A stretch of 57,999 bases of DNA, from the NCBI GenBank assembly GCA_964647625.1, contig CAZYHZ010000024.1, forward strand, positions 1 to 57,999. The letters are read 5' to 3'. A program made the position numbers and the translations under genes. Source of the DNA: DASRJG01 sp964647625 (GTDB taxonomy: Bacteria; Acidobacteriota; Polarisedimenticolia; Polarisedimenticolales; DASRJG01). A model generated the notes under the pieces. It was not told the DNA's origin and ran no database searches. It worked only from the letters and a program-made list of their open reading frames with translations. Below, one piece after another: positions 50,934 through 57,999 of the stretch (position 1 is its first letter; the number at the start of each line of letters is the position of its first letter).

Positions 50934-53807
50934 ATGCGCTCTGCCCTAAACCCACTCTCGATCGTTCTCGCAATCGGTGTTGCCGCGGCCGCCGAGCCGT
51001 CACCTCGGCGTCTGACGTTTGAGGACCGCGTGCTTGCGCAAGAAAAGATCGACGCGGTCTATGCTGCGGCGCTCGCGGGACCCGCCCGAGAGCCCTCGTC
51101 CCTCCACAAACTGGCTGAGGCCAAGGTCCGCGATGCTTTGAAGAAATCTATTCTCCTGTCCACCCGCTGGAAGACTCCGATAACGTCGGAGGCGCTCCAC
51201 CGTGAAGTGGAGCGAATCAGTCACAGCAGCGCGGCGCCCGAACGGCTGCGAGCGCTACTTACCGCGCTGGGGAATGACCCCGTGCTTGTTGAGGAGAGCC
51301 TAGCGCGCCCAGTCCTCGTCGACCGCCTCACCGAGAGTTTCTTCGAGCACGATGCAGAAACCCACGGAGGCGGCCTGGCCCACGTTGATTGGAACACCTG
51401 GTGGGAGAAGACGGCGGCCTCGATCAGTGAGGCCGCGGTGCTCGCCGAGGCCGTTGCTCGAATCGACCCTCCGAGCCCAAGCGGCTTGGAATTCACGGTT
51501 CCGAACTGTATGCCGGGAGGCTATTGGGACAACGGCGTTCTCGGCGCCCTACCGAATCCTCGGTACCAGCACACAGCTGTTTGGACCGGACAGGAAATGA
51601 TCATTTGGGGTGGCAACAACGACGGCAGCTCCACGAACACGGGTGGGCGCTACGACCCACTCACGGACACGTGGCGAAAAACGAGCCTTGTTGGCGCGCC
51701 ATCACCCAGGGGTACCCACGCAGCTGTATGGACCGATCACCAGATGATCGTCTGGGGTGGGCTTCACTCTTCGAACTGGTCGACGGACACCGAGGTTCTG
51801 GCAAACGGCGGCCGTTACGATCCGCGATCGGATACTTGGCGACCGATCTCGTCGGTTGGATCTCCGCCTGGGGGAGCGGTCTTGTTTTGGACTGGGACGG
51901 AAGTCATTTTCTGGGCCGGGACGTCCAATAAGAGTGGTCGCTATGACCCGAACACCGACACCTGGAGAGCGATCGCCGCGCCGACCTTCCCCGTGCATGG
52001 AGCTGCGGTTTGGGCCGGCAATGAGATGCTCGTCCTCGACTCGACCGCCAGCGCTCGCTACGACCCGATTAGCAATAGTTGGAGACCCGCATCGTCCGTA
52101 GGCGCGCCGTCGTATGTCGATTCGAATCTGATCTGGACTGGGACGGAAGTCATTTCCTGGGGTGTACCGTATTTCGGCGGACAAAGCGTCGGCGCGCGAT
52201 ACATCCCCGCAACGGATTCCTGGCGATCGATGGCTCCGACGAGCTGGAACCTCCCCCAGCCAAAGGTTTGGACCGGAACACTAATGATCATCGGGAACTC
52301 GGAGACCTATGACCCGCGGACGGATACGTGGTCGCCAGGCGCATCGCATCCGCATGCACCGTATGACTCGAGTGCGATCTGGTCGGGGAAGTACATGATC
52401 GTCTGGGGCGGATCGAACGGAGGTGGCGGGGCGCTCAACAGGGGTGAACGATACGACCCAGTAGCTGTTGCGTGGTCGCCTACCACGACTTACGGCGCGC
52501 CACAGGGTGGGGAAGCAACTGCGACACCGGTCGGCATGCTCGTCTGGGGCGCCGGCACCGCGCTCTACGACCCGGCTCTCGATACGTGGAAATCGGTTGC
52601 TGCGCCGGTATCCGGCGCGACTGTTTCGACAGGTTCCGAGGTCCTTTGGTGGAACAGCGGCTTCGCAGGCGATTCTGGCGGGCGCCTCGACCTCCTCACT
52701 CTGAACTGGAGCCCGATATCCACGGTCGGCGCGCCTCGAGGTCTCGGATCGCCAGCGATTTGGACCGGCAGCGAGATGATCATGTGGAGCCCCTCGATCG
52801 GTGGGAATGCGGGGGGCCGTTACGCCCCCTCGACCGATACCTGGAGACCCGTGTCGGCAATCGGGGCACCGCTGGAACCACGATACGACTACACGCTGAC
52901 CTGGACTGCGGGGCGGATGATCGTCTGGGGCGGCTACTCGGATCCGGGCGGCAACACGAACACAGGAGCACGGTACGACCCATCTACCGACACCTGGGCG
53001 CCGACCGCTGTGAACGGTGCGCCATCCCCTCGATACGGTCATGTAGCCGTCTCGACGGGCTCGATGATGGTGATCTGGGGCGGACATACGTCCAACGGTC
53101 GTGTGAACGACGGCGGTCGATACGATCCCACGACCGATAGCTGGCTCCCGATTTCACCCGTCGATGCTCCATCTGCACGCGAGTTCTCGGCGGGCGCTTG
53201 GACGCGGAAGAACGTCGTTGTGTGGGGCGGGAAGATCGGGCGCGCGTCAACCTCGACGGGCGGGCTTTACGATCCTGTCGCGGATCGTTGGACTCCGGTC
53301 ACCCAGGACGGAGCGCCGCTCGAGCGTTCCCACCACTCCCTTGTGTGGATCGGAGATGCGGGCATCGCCTGGGGAGGCACGGCGGACGACGACAATAGCG
53401 CCTCGCTAAACGTCGGCGGTCGTTTGTTCCTCGGACAACTCCAGGACGACGACGGTGACGGCTACAGCGAATGCGAGGGCGACTGCGACGACACGCGCGC
53501 ATCGATCTCACCGGTCGCGACGGATGTTTGCGACGGGATCGATAACAACTGTAACGGCCTGATCGATGAAGACGCTGCGGGACTCGACTCAGACGGCGAC
53601 GGCATTCCCAACGCGTGTGATAACTGCCGATTCGTGGCAAACCCGAATCAGCACGATCACGACGGCGACGGTGTCGGCGACGCTTGCGACAACTGCATCA
53701 ACGTCCCTAATCCGTCACAGACCGATACCGATGGGGATGGCCGTGGTGACGCCTGCGATAACAAGCCCACAGTCTCGAATGGACCGGGGGCGCACGGCCG
53801 CCACTGA
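50934..53807 (+). CDS. Secreted kelch-repeat protein, tandem paralogue with a helical pro-region
   Basis: 957 residues from ATG 50934, 13 bp after the previous stop, so the pair is probably cotranscribed. It differs from its neighbour by an inserted helical region (about 22-185; LTFEDRVLAQEKIDAVYAAAL, ALGNDPVLVEESLARP) reminiscent of a SurA-type chaperone N-domain. Next come kelch repeats (about 190-835), a MopE-like segment (about 845-890) and TSP3 repeats (about 890-945). The last 130 residues are nearly identical to those of the first paralogue. Confidence 0.8.
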   Translation: MRSALNPLSIVLAIGVAAAAEPSPRRLTFEDRVLAQEKIDAVYAAALAGPAREPSSLHKLAEAKVRDALKKSILLSTRWKTPITSEALHREVERISHSSAAPERLRALLTALGNDPVLVEESLARPVLVDRLTESFFEHDAETHGGGLAHVDWNTWWEKTAASISEAAVLAEAVARIDPPSPSGLEFTVPNCMPGGYWDNGVLGALPNPRYQHTAVWTGQEMIIWGGNNDGSSTNTGGRYDPLTDTWRKTSLVGAPSPRGTHAAVWTDHQMIVWGGLHSSNWSTDTEVLANGGRYDPRSDTWRPISSVGSPPGGAVLFWTGTEVIFWAGTSNKSGRYDPNTDTWRAIAAPTFPVHGAAVWAGNEMLVLDSTASARYDPISNSWRPASSVGAPSYVDSNLIWTGTEVISWGVPYFGGQSVGARYIPATDSWRSMAPTSWNLPQPKVWTGTLMIIGNSETYDPRTDTWSPGASHPHAPYDSSAIWSGKYMIVWGGSNGGGGALNRGERYDPVAVAWSPTTTYGAPQGGEATATPVGMLVWGAGTALYDPALDTWKSVAAPVSGATVSTGSEVLWWNSGFAGDSGGRLDLLTLNWSPISTVGAPRGLGSPAIWTGSEMIMWSPSIGGNAGGRYAPSTDTWRPVSAIGAPLEPRYDYTLTWTAGRMIVWGGYSDPGGNTNTGARYDPSTDTWAPTAVNGAPSPRYGHVAVSTGSMMVIWGGHTSNGRVNDGGRYDPTTDSWLPISPVDAPSAREFSAGAWTRKNVVVWGGKIGRASTSTGGLYDPVADRWTPVTQDGAPLERSHHSLVWIGDAGIAWGGTADDDNSASLNVGGRLFLGQLQDDDGDGYSECEGDCDDTRASISPVATDVCDGIDNNCNGLIDEDAAGLDSDGDGIPNACDNCRFVANPNQHDHDGDGVGDACDNCINVPNPSQTDTDGDGRGDACDNKPTVSNGPGAHGRH
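53412..53780 (+). repeat. Copy of the 3' end of the upstream kelch gene (duplication)
   Basis: This stretch matches 50528-50893 closely at the DNA level, covering the MopE and TSP3 codons of both kelch genes. Most differences are third-position changes. It indicates tandem gene duplication, with later divergence concentrated at the 5' end and in parts of the propeller. Confidence 0.75.
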
Positions 53808-53831
53808 GCGCGCGACGACGGTCGTCCGCCG

Positions 53832-54263
53832 TCACTTCGGCGGCAGCACCGCCGTTCGGAACCAGAACTCGCTGATCCGGCTGAGAGCGGCGACGCACCC
53901 GTCGAAATCCGCGGGCTTTTGCACGTAGCAGTTCGCGTTTAGCTCGTAGCTTCTCTTGACGTCGACGGCGGCGGCGGAGCTGGTCCAAACGATGACCGGA
54001 GTGTTCCTGAGTCTCGGGTCTTGCTTGACCTCCGCCAGGACCGCGAGCCCGTCCTTTCGCGGCAGCTTCAGGTCGAGGAAGATCAAGGACGGCTGCGGTG
54101 CCCGGTTCCACTTGCCCAGACGATTGAGATACGCGAGCGCTTCTTCTCCGTCCGCGGCGACGTCCATCTGATAGTTGGCGCCGGACTCGTTGAGGCCTTC
54201 CCGGATGAGGCGGACGTCGCCGGGGTTGTCGTCGACGACGAGGATGTGAACGGCGTCCTTCAT
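53832..54263 (-). CDS. Single-domain response regulator (Rcp1/CheY-like)
   Basis: 143 residues. A complete receiver: Asp11-Asp12 pair, phospho-acceptor Asp64 (IFLDLKLP), the Thr/Ser switch (VWTSSAA) and the Lys near the end (YVQKPADF). There is no output domain. The extended loop SGANYQMDVAADGEEALAYLNR matches the cyanobacterial-phytochrome-partner Rcp1 type. It overlaps the kinase gene by 4 bp (ATGA), so it is its cognate partner. Confidence 0.9.
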   Translation of the reverse strand: MKDAVHILVVDDNPGDVRLIREGLNESGANYQMDVAADGEEALAYLNRLGKWNRAPQPSLIFLDLKLPRKDGLAVLAEVKQDPRLRNTPVIVWTSSAAAVDVKRSYELNANCYVQKPADFDGCVAALSRISEFWFRTAVLPPK

Positions 54264-55450
54264 GAGCGGCTCGCCTCGTCTCCGTCCGGCAGAGTGAAGC
54301 GGAACGTGGTCCCGCGGCCGGCCTCGGATTCGACCCAGATGCGGCCGCCGTGAGTCTCGACGATCTTCTTGCAAATCGCCAATCCCATGCCCGAGCCCGG
54401 GTACTGGTCGCGCGTATGAAGCCTGACGAACATCTTGAAGAGACCCTCCCAGTGCTCGCGATCGATCCCGATTCCGTTGTCCGCCACCGAGAATTCCCAG
54501 ACACCGTCGCGGCGGCCGGCGGCGACGGCGATCCGCGGCGGAACCGCGGCGCGGTACTTGATCGCGTTCGAGATCAGGTTCTGGAACACCCTCGTCAGCT
54601 CGCCCTCCGGGCAGCGCACTCGGGGCAGCGACTGCGCGTTGATCTGCGCGCCGCTGTCCTTGACGGTGCCCTCGAGCGTGCGGAGCGCGTTGTCGAGGGC
54701 TTCCCCGGCGTCGCAGGCCGTATCGGAGTTCTCCGGACGGCCGAGCCGCGAATACTCGAGCAGGTCGTTGATCATCCCCTGCATCCGCTTGGCGCCGTCT
54801 TCCGCGTAGTGGATGAACTCGAACGCTTCCTGATTCAGCTTGTCGCCGAATCGCTTCCGGAGCAGATGCACGTAGCTCGAGATCATCCGCAGCGGCTCTT
54901 GAAGGTCGTGGGAGGCCACGTAGGCGAATTCTTCCAGGGATTCGTTGGACCGGCGAAGCTGATCGGTCCGCTCGCGCACCCTGGATTCGAGCTCGAGGTT
55001 GAGCGCCCGGATCTCGCGGTCGACCCGCTCGCGCTCGCGCATCTCGTCCTTGAGCTCGAGATTCGCCTGCTCGAGCTGCGCGGGGCTGGGAAGCGCCAGG
55101 GCCTTGGGGACGAGGGGCCACAGGGCGACCGCCGTCCCGACCGATGCCAGCGCCGTGACGGCCTTGATGACCGCGGACAGGCGGTACGTGCCGTGCCAGA
55201 CCGTCCAGACCTCCATGGCATGGGTCGCGCCGCACGAGAGGATGAACACGCCGAACATCACGAAGATCCAGTTGAACGCCAGGTCCTTCCGGCGCTTCAC
55301 GAAATAGATGAGCGCCGCGGGGATCGACAGGTAGGCCAGGGTGATCAGAGCGTCCGACGCGACGCTCAGCCAGACTATGGCGGGCTCCCAGAAATAGCAA
55401 TGGCCGTGGGGAAGGAAATCCGAATCGAACAGTCTCGACAGGAAATCCAT
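54260..55450 (-). CDS. Ethylene-receptor-like histidine kinase
   Basis: 396 residues from ATG 55450. Three membrane helices (about 22-50, 58-80 and 90-112) match the plant ETR1 ethylene-binding domain. Asp33, Tyr40, Pro44, Ile70, Cys73 and His77 align with ETR1 Asp25, Tyr32, Pro36, Ile62, Cys65 and His69 at a constant offset of eight; Cys and His hold the copper ion. A coiled-coil linker (about 125-175) leads to HisKA (His181 in ASHDLQEPL) and HATPase (NLISNAIKY, DNGIGID, PGSGMGLAICK). Unlike ETR1 there is no GAF domain. It is transcribed with the Rcp1-like regulator and is the first gene of the pair. Confidence 0.85.
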   Translation of the reverse strand: MDFLSRLFDSDFLPHGHCYFWEPAIVWLSVASDALITLAYLSIPAALIYFVKRRKDLAFNWIFVMFGVFILSCGATHAMEVWTVWHGTYRLSAVIKAVTALASVGTAVALWPLVPKALALPSPAQLEQANLELKDEMRERERVDREIRALNLELESRVRERTDQLRRSNESLEEFAYVASHDLQEPLRMISSYVHLLRKRFGDKLNQEAFEFIHYAEDGAKRMQGMINDLLEYSRLGRPENSDTACDAGEALDNALRTLEGTVKDSGAQINAQSLPRVRCPEGELTRVFQNLISNAIKYRAAVPPRIAVAAGRRDGVWEFSVADNGIGIDREHWEGLFKMFVRLHTRDQYPGSGMGLAICKKIVETHGGRIWVESEAGRGTTFRFTLPDGDEASRS

Positions 55451-55559
55451 CCGGTTGATTCTAACCTCGATCGATCGGTTTGTGGACCCATCCAGTCCAC
55501 GAGCCATACAGCGGGCCCAACATTGAACCGGTCGCGGGGGCCTTTCGTATACACGCACC

Positions 55560-56228
55560 ATGGCGGGCAGGATCGTCGTCTGGATCATTGCGGGCGCGCT
55601 CGTGGTGTGGACCCTCTTCCAGTGCCGGAAACCATCCGGTCCGCTGGGGCGTCTGTATCTCGCGTTGATGAACCGGACGCACTCGCGCCTGACGGACTGG
55701 GCGCTGGGGTTCGTCCCCGCCGGTCGCAGCGACACCATTCTCGACATCGGGTGCGGCGGAGGCCGGACGATCGGCAAGCTGCTCGCGCGCACGCCCAGCG
55801 GCGTGGTCCACGGCATCGACTACTCGCAAACCAGCGTGGCGGCGGCGACCGCGTCGAACGCGAGAGAGATCGCCGCGGGCCGCGTGATCGTGCGGCGGGC
55901 CTCCGTCGAGGCGATCCCTTATCCAGATGATGCGTTCGACGTCGTGACGGCGGTCGAGACGCACTATTACTGGCCCGACCTCCCCAAGAACCTCCGGGAG
56001 GTGTTGCGGGTCGTGAAGCCGGGAGGCTTCTTCGCGATCGTCGCCGAGACGTACCGGGGGAACGCCGCCGACGCGGCGGTCGGACCGATCATGCGGGCGC
56101 TCGGGGCGAAATACCTGACGATCGAGGAGCACCGCAACGTGCTCGACCAGGCAGGATTCGTCGAAGTGGCGATCCATCGCGGACCCGGCAGCTGGCTGTG
56201 CGCCACCGCGCGGAAGAGCGCGGGCTGA
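55560..56228 (+). CDS. Class I SAM-dependent methyltransferase, membrane-anchored
   Basis: 222 residues from ATG 55560. A hydrophobic N-terminal segment (about 4-22) suggests a membrane anchor. The methyltransferase core has motif I ILDIGCGGGRTIG, motif II region GVVHGIDYSQTSV, AIPYPDDAFDVVTAVE and the post-motif LREVLRVVKPGGFFAIV. The target is unknown. It is divergent from the ethylene-receptor-like kinase and converges with kdpE; no metabolic context. Confidence 0.85.
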   Translation: MAGRIVVWIIAGALVVWTLFQCRKPSGPLGRLYLALMNRTHSRLTDWALGFVPAGRSDTILDIGCGGGRTIGKLLARTPSGVVHGIDYSQTSVAAATASNAREIAAGRVIVRRASVEAIPYPDDAFDVVTAVETHYYWPDLPKNLREVLRVVKPGGFFAIVAETYRGNAADAAVGPIMRALGAKYLTIEEHRNVLDQAGFVEVAIHRGPGSWLCATARKSAG

Positions 56229-56233
56229 CCTCT

Positions 56234-56929
56234 TCACTCTCTCAGGCGATACCCCACACCGAGCTCGGTCACCAGGATTTTCGGCCGCGCGGGGTCGTCC
56301 TCGATCTTTTTCCGGAGGTCGGCCATGTGGACGCGGACGTGATGGGCCTCGGCGGCGGACGTGCCGCCCCAAACCTCTTTGAGGATCTGCGCATGCGTGA
56401 CGATCCTGCCGGCGTGGCTCGCAAGGAACGCGAGGAGCCGGAACTCGGTGGGCGTCAGGCGCACGACGCGCCCCGAGCGGGTGACCTCACGGCGGTCGAA
56501 GTCGATCGTCAAGGGCCCCGCGGTGATCACGGGTGTCGGCGGGCCGCTCCCCGCTTCGCGTCCGCGGCGCAGGCTCACGCGCATGCGCGCGAGCAGCTCG
56601 TCGATGCCGAAGGGCTTCGTCAGGTAATCGTCGGCGCCGGCGTCGAGCGCTTCGACCTTGTCCGCCTCGCGTCCCCGCGCCGAGATGACGATGATCGGGA
56701 CGCGGCTCCACTCGCGCAGATTTCGTGTCAGCGTGATGCCGTCGCCGTCGGGAAGCCCCAGATCGAGCAGGATCAGCTCGGGGTTGTGCGACGTGGTCAG
56801 CAGCAACGCCTCCTTCAGAGTCGACGCCTCGATCAACCGGAACGGTCGCGCGCCCAATGCCGCGCGCAGGAAGCGGCGCATCTGGGGCTCGTCTTCCACG
56901 AGGAGGACCAGGGGGTCGTGCGCGCTCAC
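56234..56929 (-). CDS. kdpE: KdpE-family response regulator
   Basis: 231 residues from a GTG overlapping the kinase stop (GTGA). The receiver has acceptor Asp56 (LILLDLGLPDGDG), the DDYLTKPF switch region, and an OmpR-type winged helix (about 130-231: EFRLLAFLASHAGRIVTHAQIL, HHVRVHMADLRKKIEDDP). KdpDE controls the high-affinity potassium transporter KdpFABC. The transporter genes are not in view; they may lie beyond the right edge. Confidence 0.85.
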   Translation of the reverse strand: MSAHDPLVLLVEDEPQMRRFLRAALGARPFRLIEASTLKEALLLTTSHNPELILLDLGLPDGDGITLTRNLREWSRVPIIVISARGREADKVEALDAGADDYLTKPFGIDELLARMRVSLRRGREAGSGPPTPVITAGPLTIDFDRREVTRSGRVVRLTPTEFRLLAFLASHAGRIVTHAQILKEVWGGTSAAEAHHVRVHMADLRKKIEDDPARPKILVTELGVGYRLRE

Positions 56930-57999
56930 GGCGCCGGCTCCGCTCCGCCGGTTTCGACACGCGGCGCATCGGCGAAACGCGGAAGATGGATGCTGAACCT
57001 TGCACCCCCACCGGGGCGATTGTCGGCGCCGACCGTGCCGCCGTGGGCCTCGACGATGCCGCGACAGATCGCGAGGCCCAGACCGGATCCGGGACTGTGC
57101 GCATCGGGGCCACGGCGGAATTTCTCGAAGAGCGCGTCCTCGTGGCCTCGCGGGATGCCCGGGCCTCGATCGGCGATCTCGAACACGATTCCGTCGCCGT
57201 CGCCACGGGCGCCGATCTCGATGGGCGTTCCGCGCGGCGTGTGCTTGATTGCGTTATCGAGGACGTTGACCAGCGCCTGCTCGAACAATGCGGGGTCGAC
57301 GGACAGAAGCGGCAGGCCGGCGGCAACGGCCGTCGTCACCGGGCGCCCTGCGAGCGCGGCCTCCATCCGAGTGAGCACGGCGCCGATCAGCTCCTCGGCG
57401 GGGACCCACTCGCGTTTGACCACCAGAGTGCCCGAGGCCAGCCGCGTCATCTCGAGGAGATTCCCGACGAGGCGCTCGAGCCTTGCCGATTCTTCGTAGA
57501 TCGTCGACGCCAGCTCGTCACGGCCGGCCTGATCGAGACCGGGAGCGCCTGCGGTCAGTGCGGAGGCGGCCCCCGTGATCGCCGCGAGCGGAGTTCGCAG
57601 GTCGTGCGACACGGAAGACAACAGCGAGCTGCGCATCTCTTCCGTGCGCGCCCGCAGGTCCGCGGCCTCCGCCTCGTTGGCGAGCCCGACGCGCTCGAAG
57701 GCCGAGGCCCCCTGTCGCGCCAGCGCGTCGAGCAGATGCCGCTGCTCGGCATCGGGCGCCCGGCCTGCGACGCGAGGGAGGAATGCCACGACGCCGTATC
57801 CGCGGGAGTCCGTCGCCAGCGGAACGCACGCGGCGCCCGCGCCGGGAAGAGTGTCCGTGCCCAGGCCGGCCGCGCGGCGATGGCCGTGCGCCCATCGGGC
57901 GACCGACAGGTCGCGCGCGTCGAGCCTCGCTTCGCCGGCGCGCGCCGTCTCATGGAGCGCGCCGTCCGAGCCCGCGAGGAGAACGGCGACGGTTCCGTC
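56926..57999 (-). CDS. kdpD: KdpD sensor kinase, C-terminal part (runs off the right edge)
   Basis: 358 residues visible; the reading frame is open to base 57999, so the N-terminal sensor domains are outside. The visible part begins in a GAF-like region (GLGTDTLPGAGAACVPLATDS), then HisKA (SSVSHDLRTPLAAITG) and HATPase (NVLDNAIKHTP, DRGPGIPRG, PGSGLGLAICRGI). The sequence and the coupled kdpE identify it. It senses K+ limitation through domains not seen here. Confidence 0.8.
   Translation of the reverse strand, partial: DGTVAVLLAGSDGALHETARAGEARLDARDLSVARWAHGHRRAAGLGTDTLPGAGAACVPLATDSRGYGVVAFLPRVAGRAPDAEQRHLLDALARQGASAFERVGLANEAEAADLRARTEEMRSSLLSSVSHDLRTPLAAITGAASALTAGAPGLDQAGRDELASTIYEESARLERLVGNLLEMTRLASGTLVVKREWVPAEELIGAVLTRMEAALAGRPVTTAVAAGLPLLSVDPALFEQALVNVLDNAIKHTPRGTPIEIGARGDGDGIVFEIADRGPGIPRGHEDALFEKFRRGPDAHSPGSGLGLAICRGIVEAHGGTVGADNRPGGGARFSIHLPRFADAPRVETGGAEPAP

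Overview
The window is about 58 kb of high-GC, densely coded bacterial DNA. It has no rRNA or tRNA gene, no CRISPR array, no insertion sequence and no phage gene that I can recognise. The gene content is Gram-negative: outer-membrane barrels, an ECF sigma/anti-sigma pair, pseudopilins, a class GN-type sortase and a large secretome of modular repeat proteins. An ethylene-receptor-like kinase, a PGM1-type ATP-grasp ligase and secreted SBBP, kelch and thrombospondin-3 proteins together suggest Acidobacteriota (Thermoanaerobaculia, Polarisedimenticolia or Vicinamibacteria) or a neighbouring phylum. This is inference; no marker gene settles it.

Layout. 1-6.6 kb, signalling: a partial poly-HAMP kinase built from 276-bp tandem repeats, a membrane glycerophosphodiesterase, and a REC-PAS-GGDEF-EAL protein. 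6.6-11.8 kb: a radical SAM enzyme divergent from an outer-membrane barrel across a palindromic site, panE, a DUF4239 protein, a shortened DUF481 protein and a YbaY/MliC-like fusion. 11.8-16.5 kb: an SBBP beta-propeller protein, then a sortase overlapping its VIT/vWA substrate. 16.7-20.1 kb: a secreted protein, then a three-gene operon encoding a split dikinase (ATP-grasp, swivelling-His subunit, cyclic-nucleotide-binding subunit). 20.2-25.1 kb: small redox and detoxification enzymes (aldo/keto reductase, two F420-reductase-like NADP proteins, a GFA/CENP-V protein, arylamine N-acetyltransferase) and a type IV pilin-like protein. 25.2-38.0 kb: very large secreted proteins (a Cys-rich repeat protein, a heparinase-like protein with TSP3 repeats, a di-haem cytochrome/propeller protein), a K+ channel, and a PGM1-type ligase beside a 52-residue precursor-like peptide. 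38.0-43.6 kb: an ECF sigma/anti-sigma/membrane operon with a recognisable ECF promoter, an internal-repeat protein, a VapBC pair and several small proteins. 43.6-53.8 kb: a beta-helix secreted protein, a zinc-ribbon/pilin chimera, a VOC-HTH fusion and two tandem kelch/MopE/TSP3 paralogues. 53.8-58 kb: an ethylene-receptor-like kinase with its response regulator, a methyltransferase, and kdpE with a partial kdpD.

Three systems stand out. The first is the split rifampin-phosphotransferase/phenylphosphate-synthase-like operon with a cyclic-nucleotide sensor. The second is the ethylene-binding-domain histidine kinase, in which every ethylene-site residue I recall falls at a constant offset from plant ETR1. 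The third is the PGM1-type peptide ligase next to a small precursor-like gene. In addition, four secreted proteins carry five copies of a related C-terminal module that appears not to be a named domain, and two separate intergenic regions share the same inverted half-sites.
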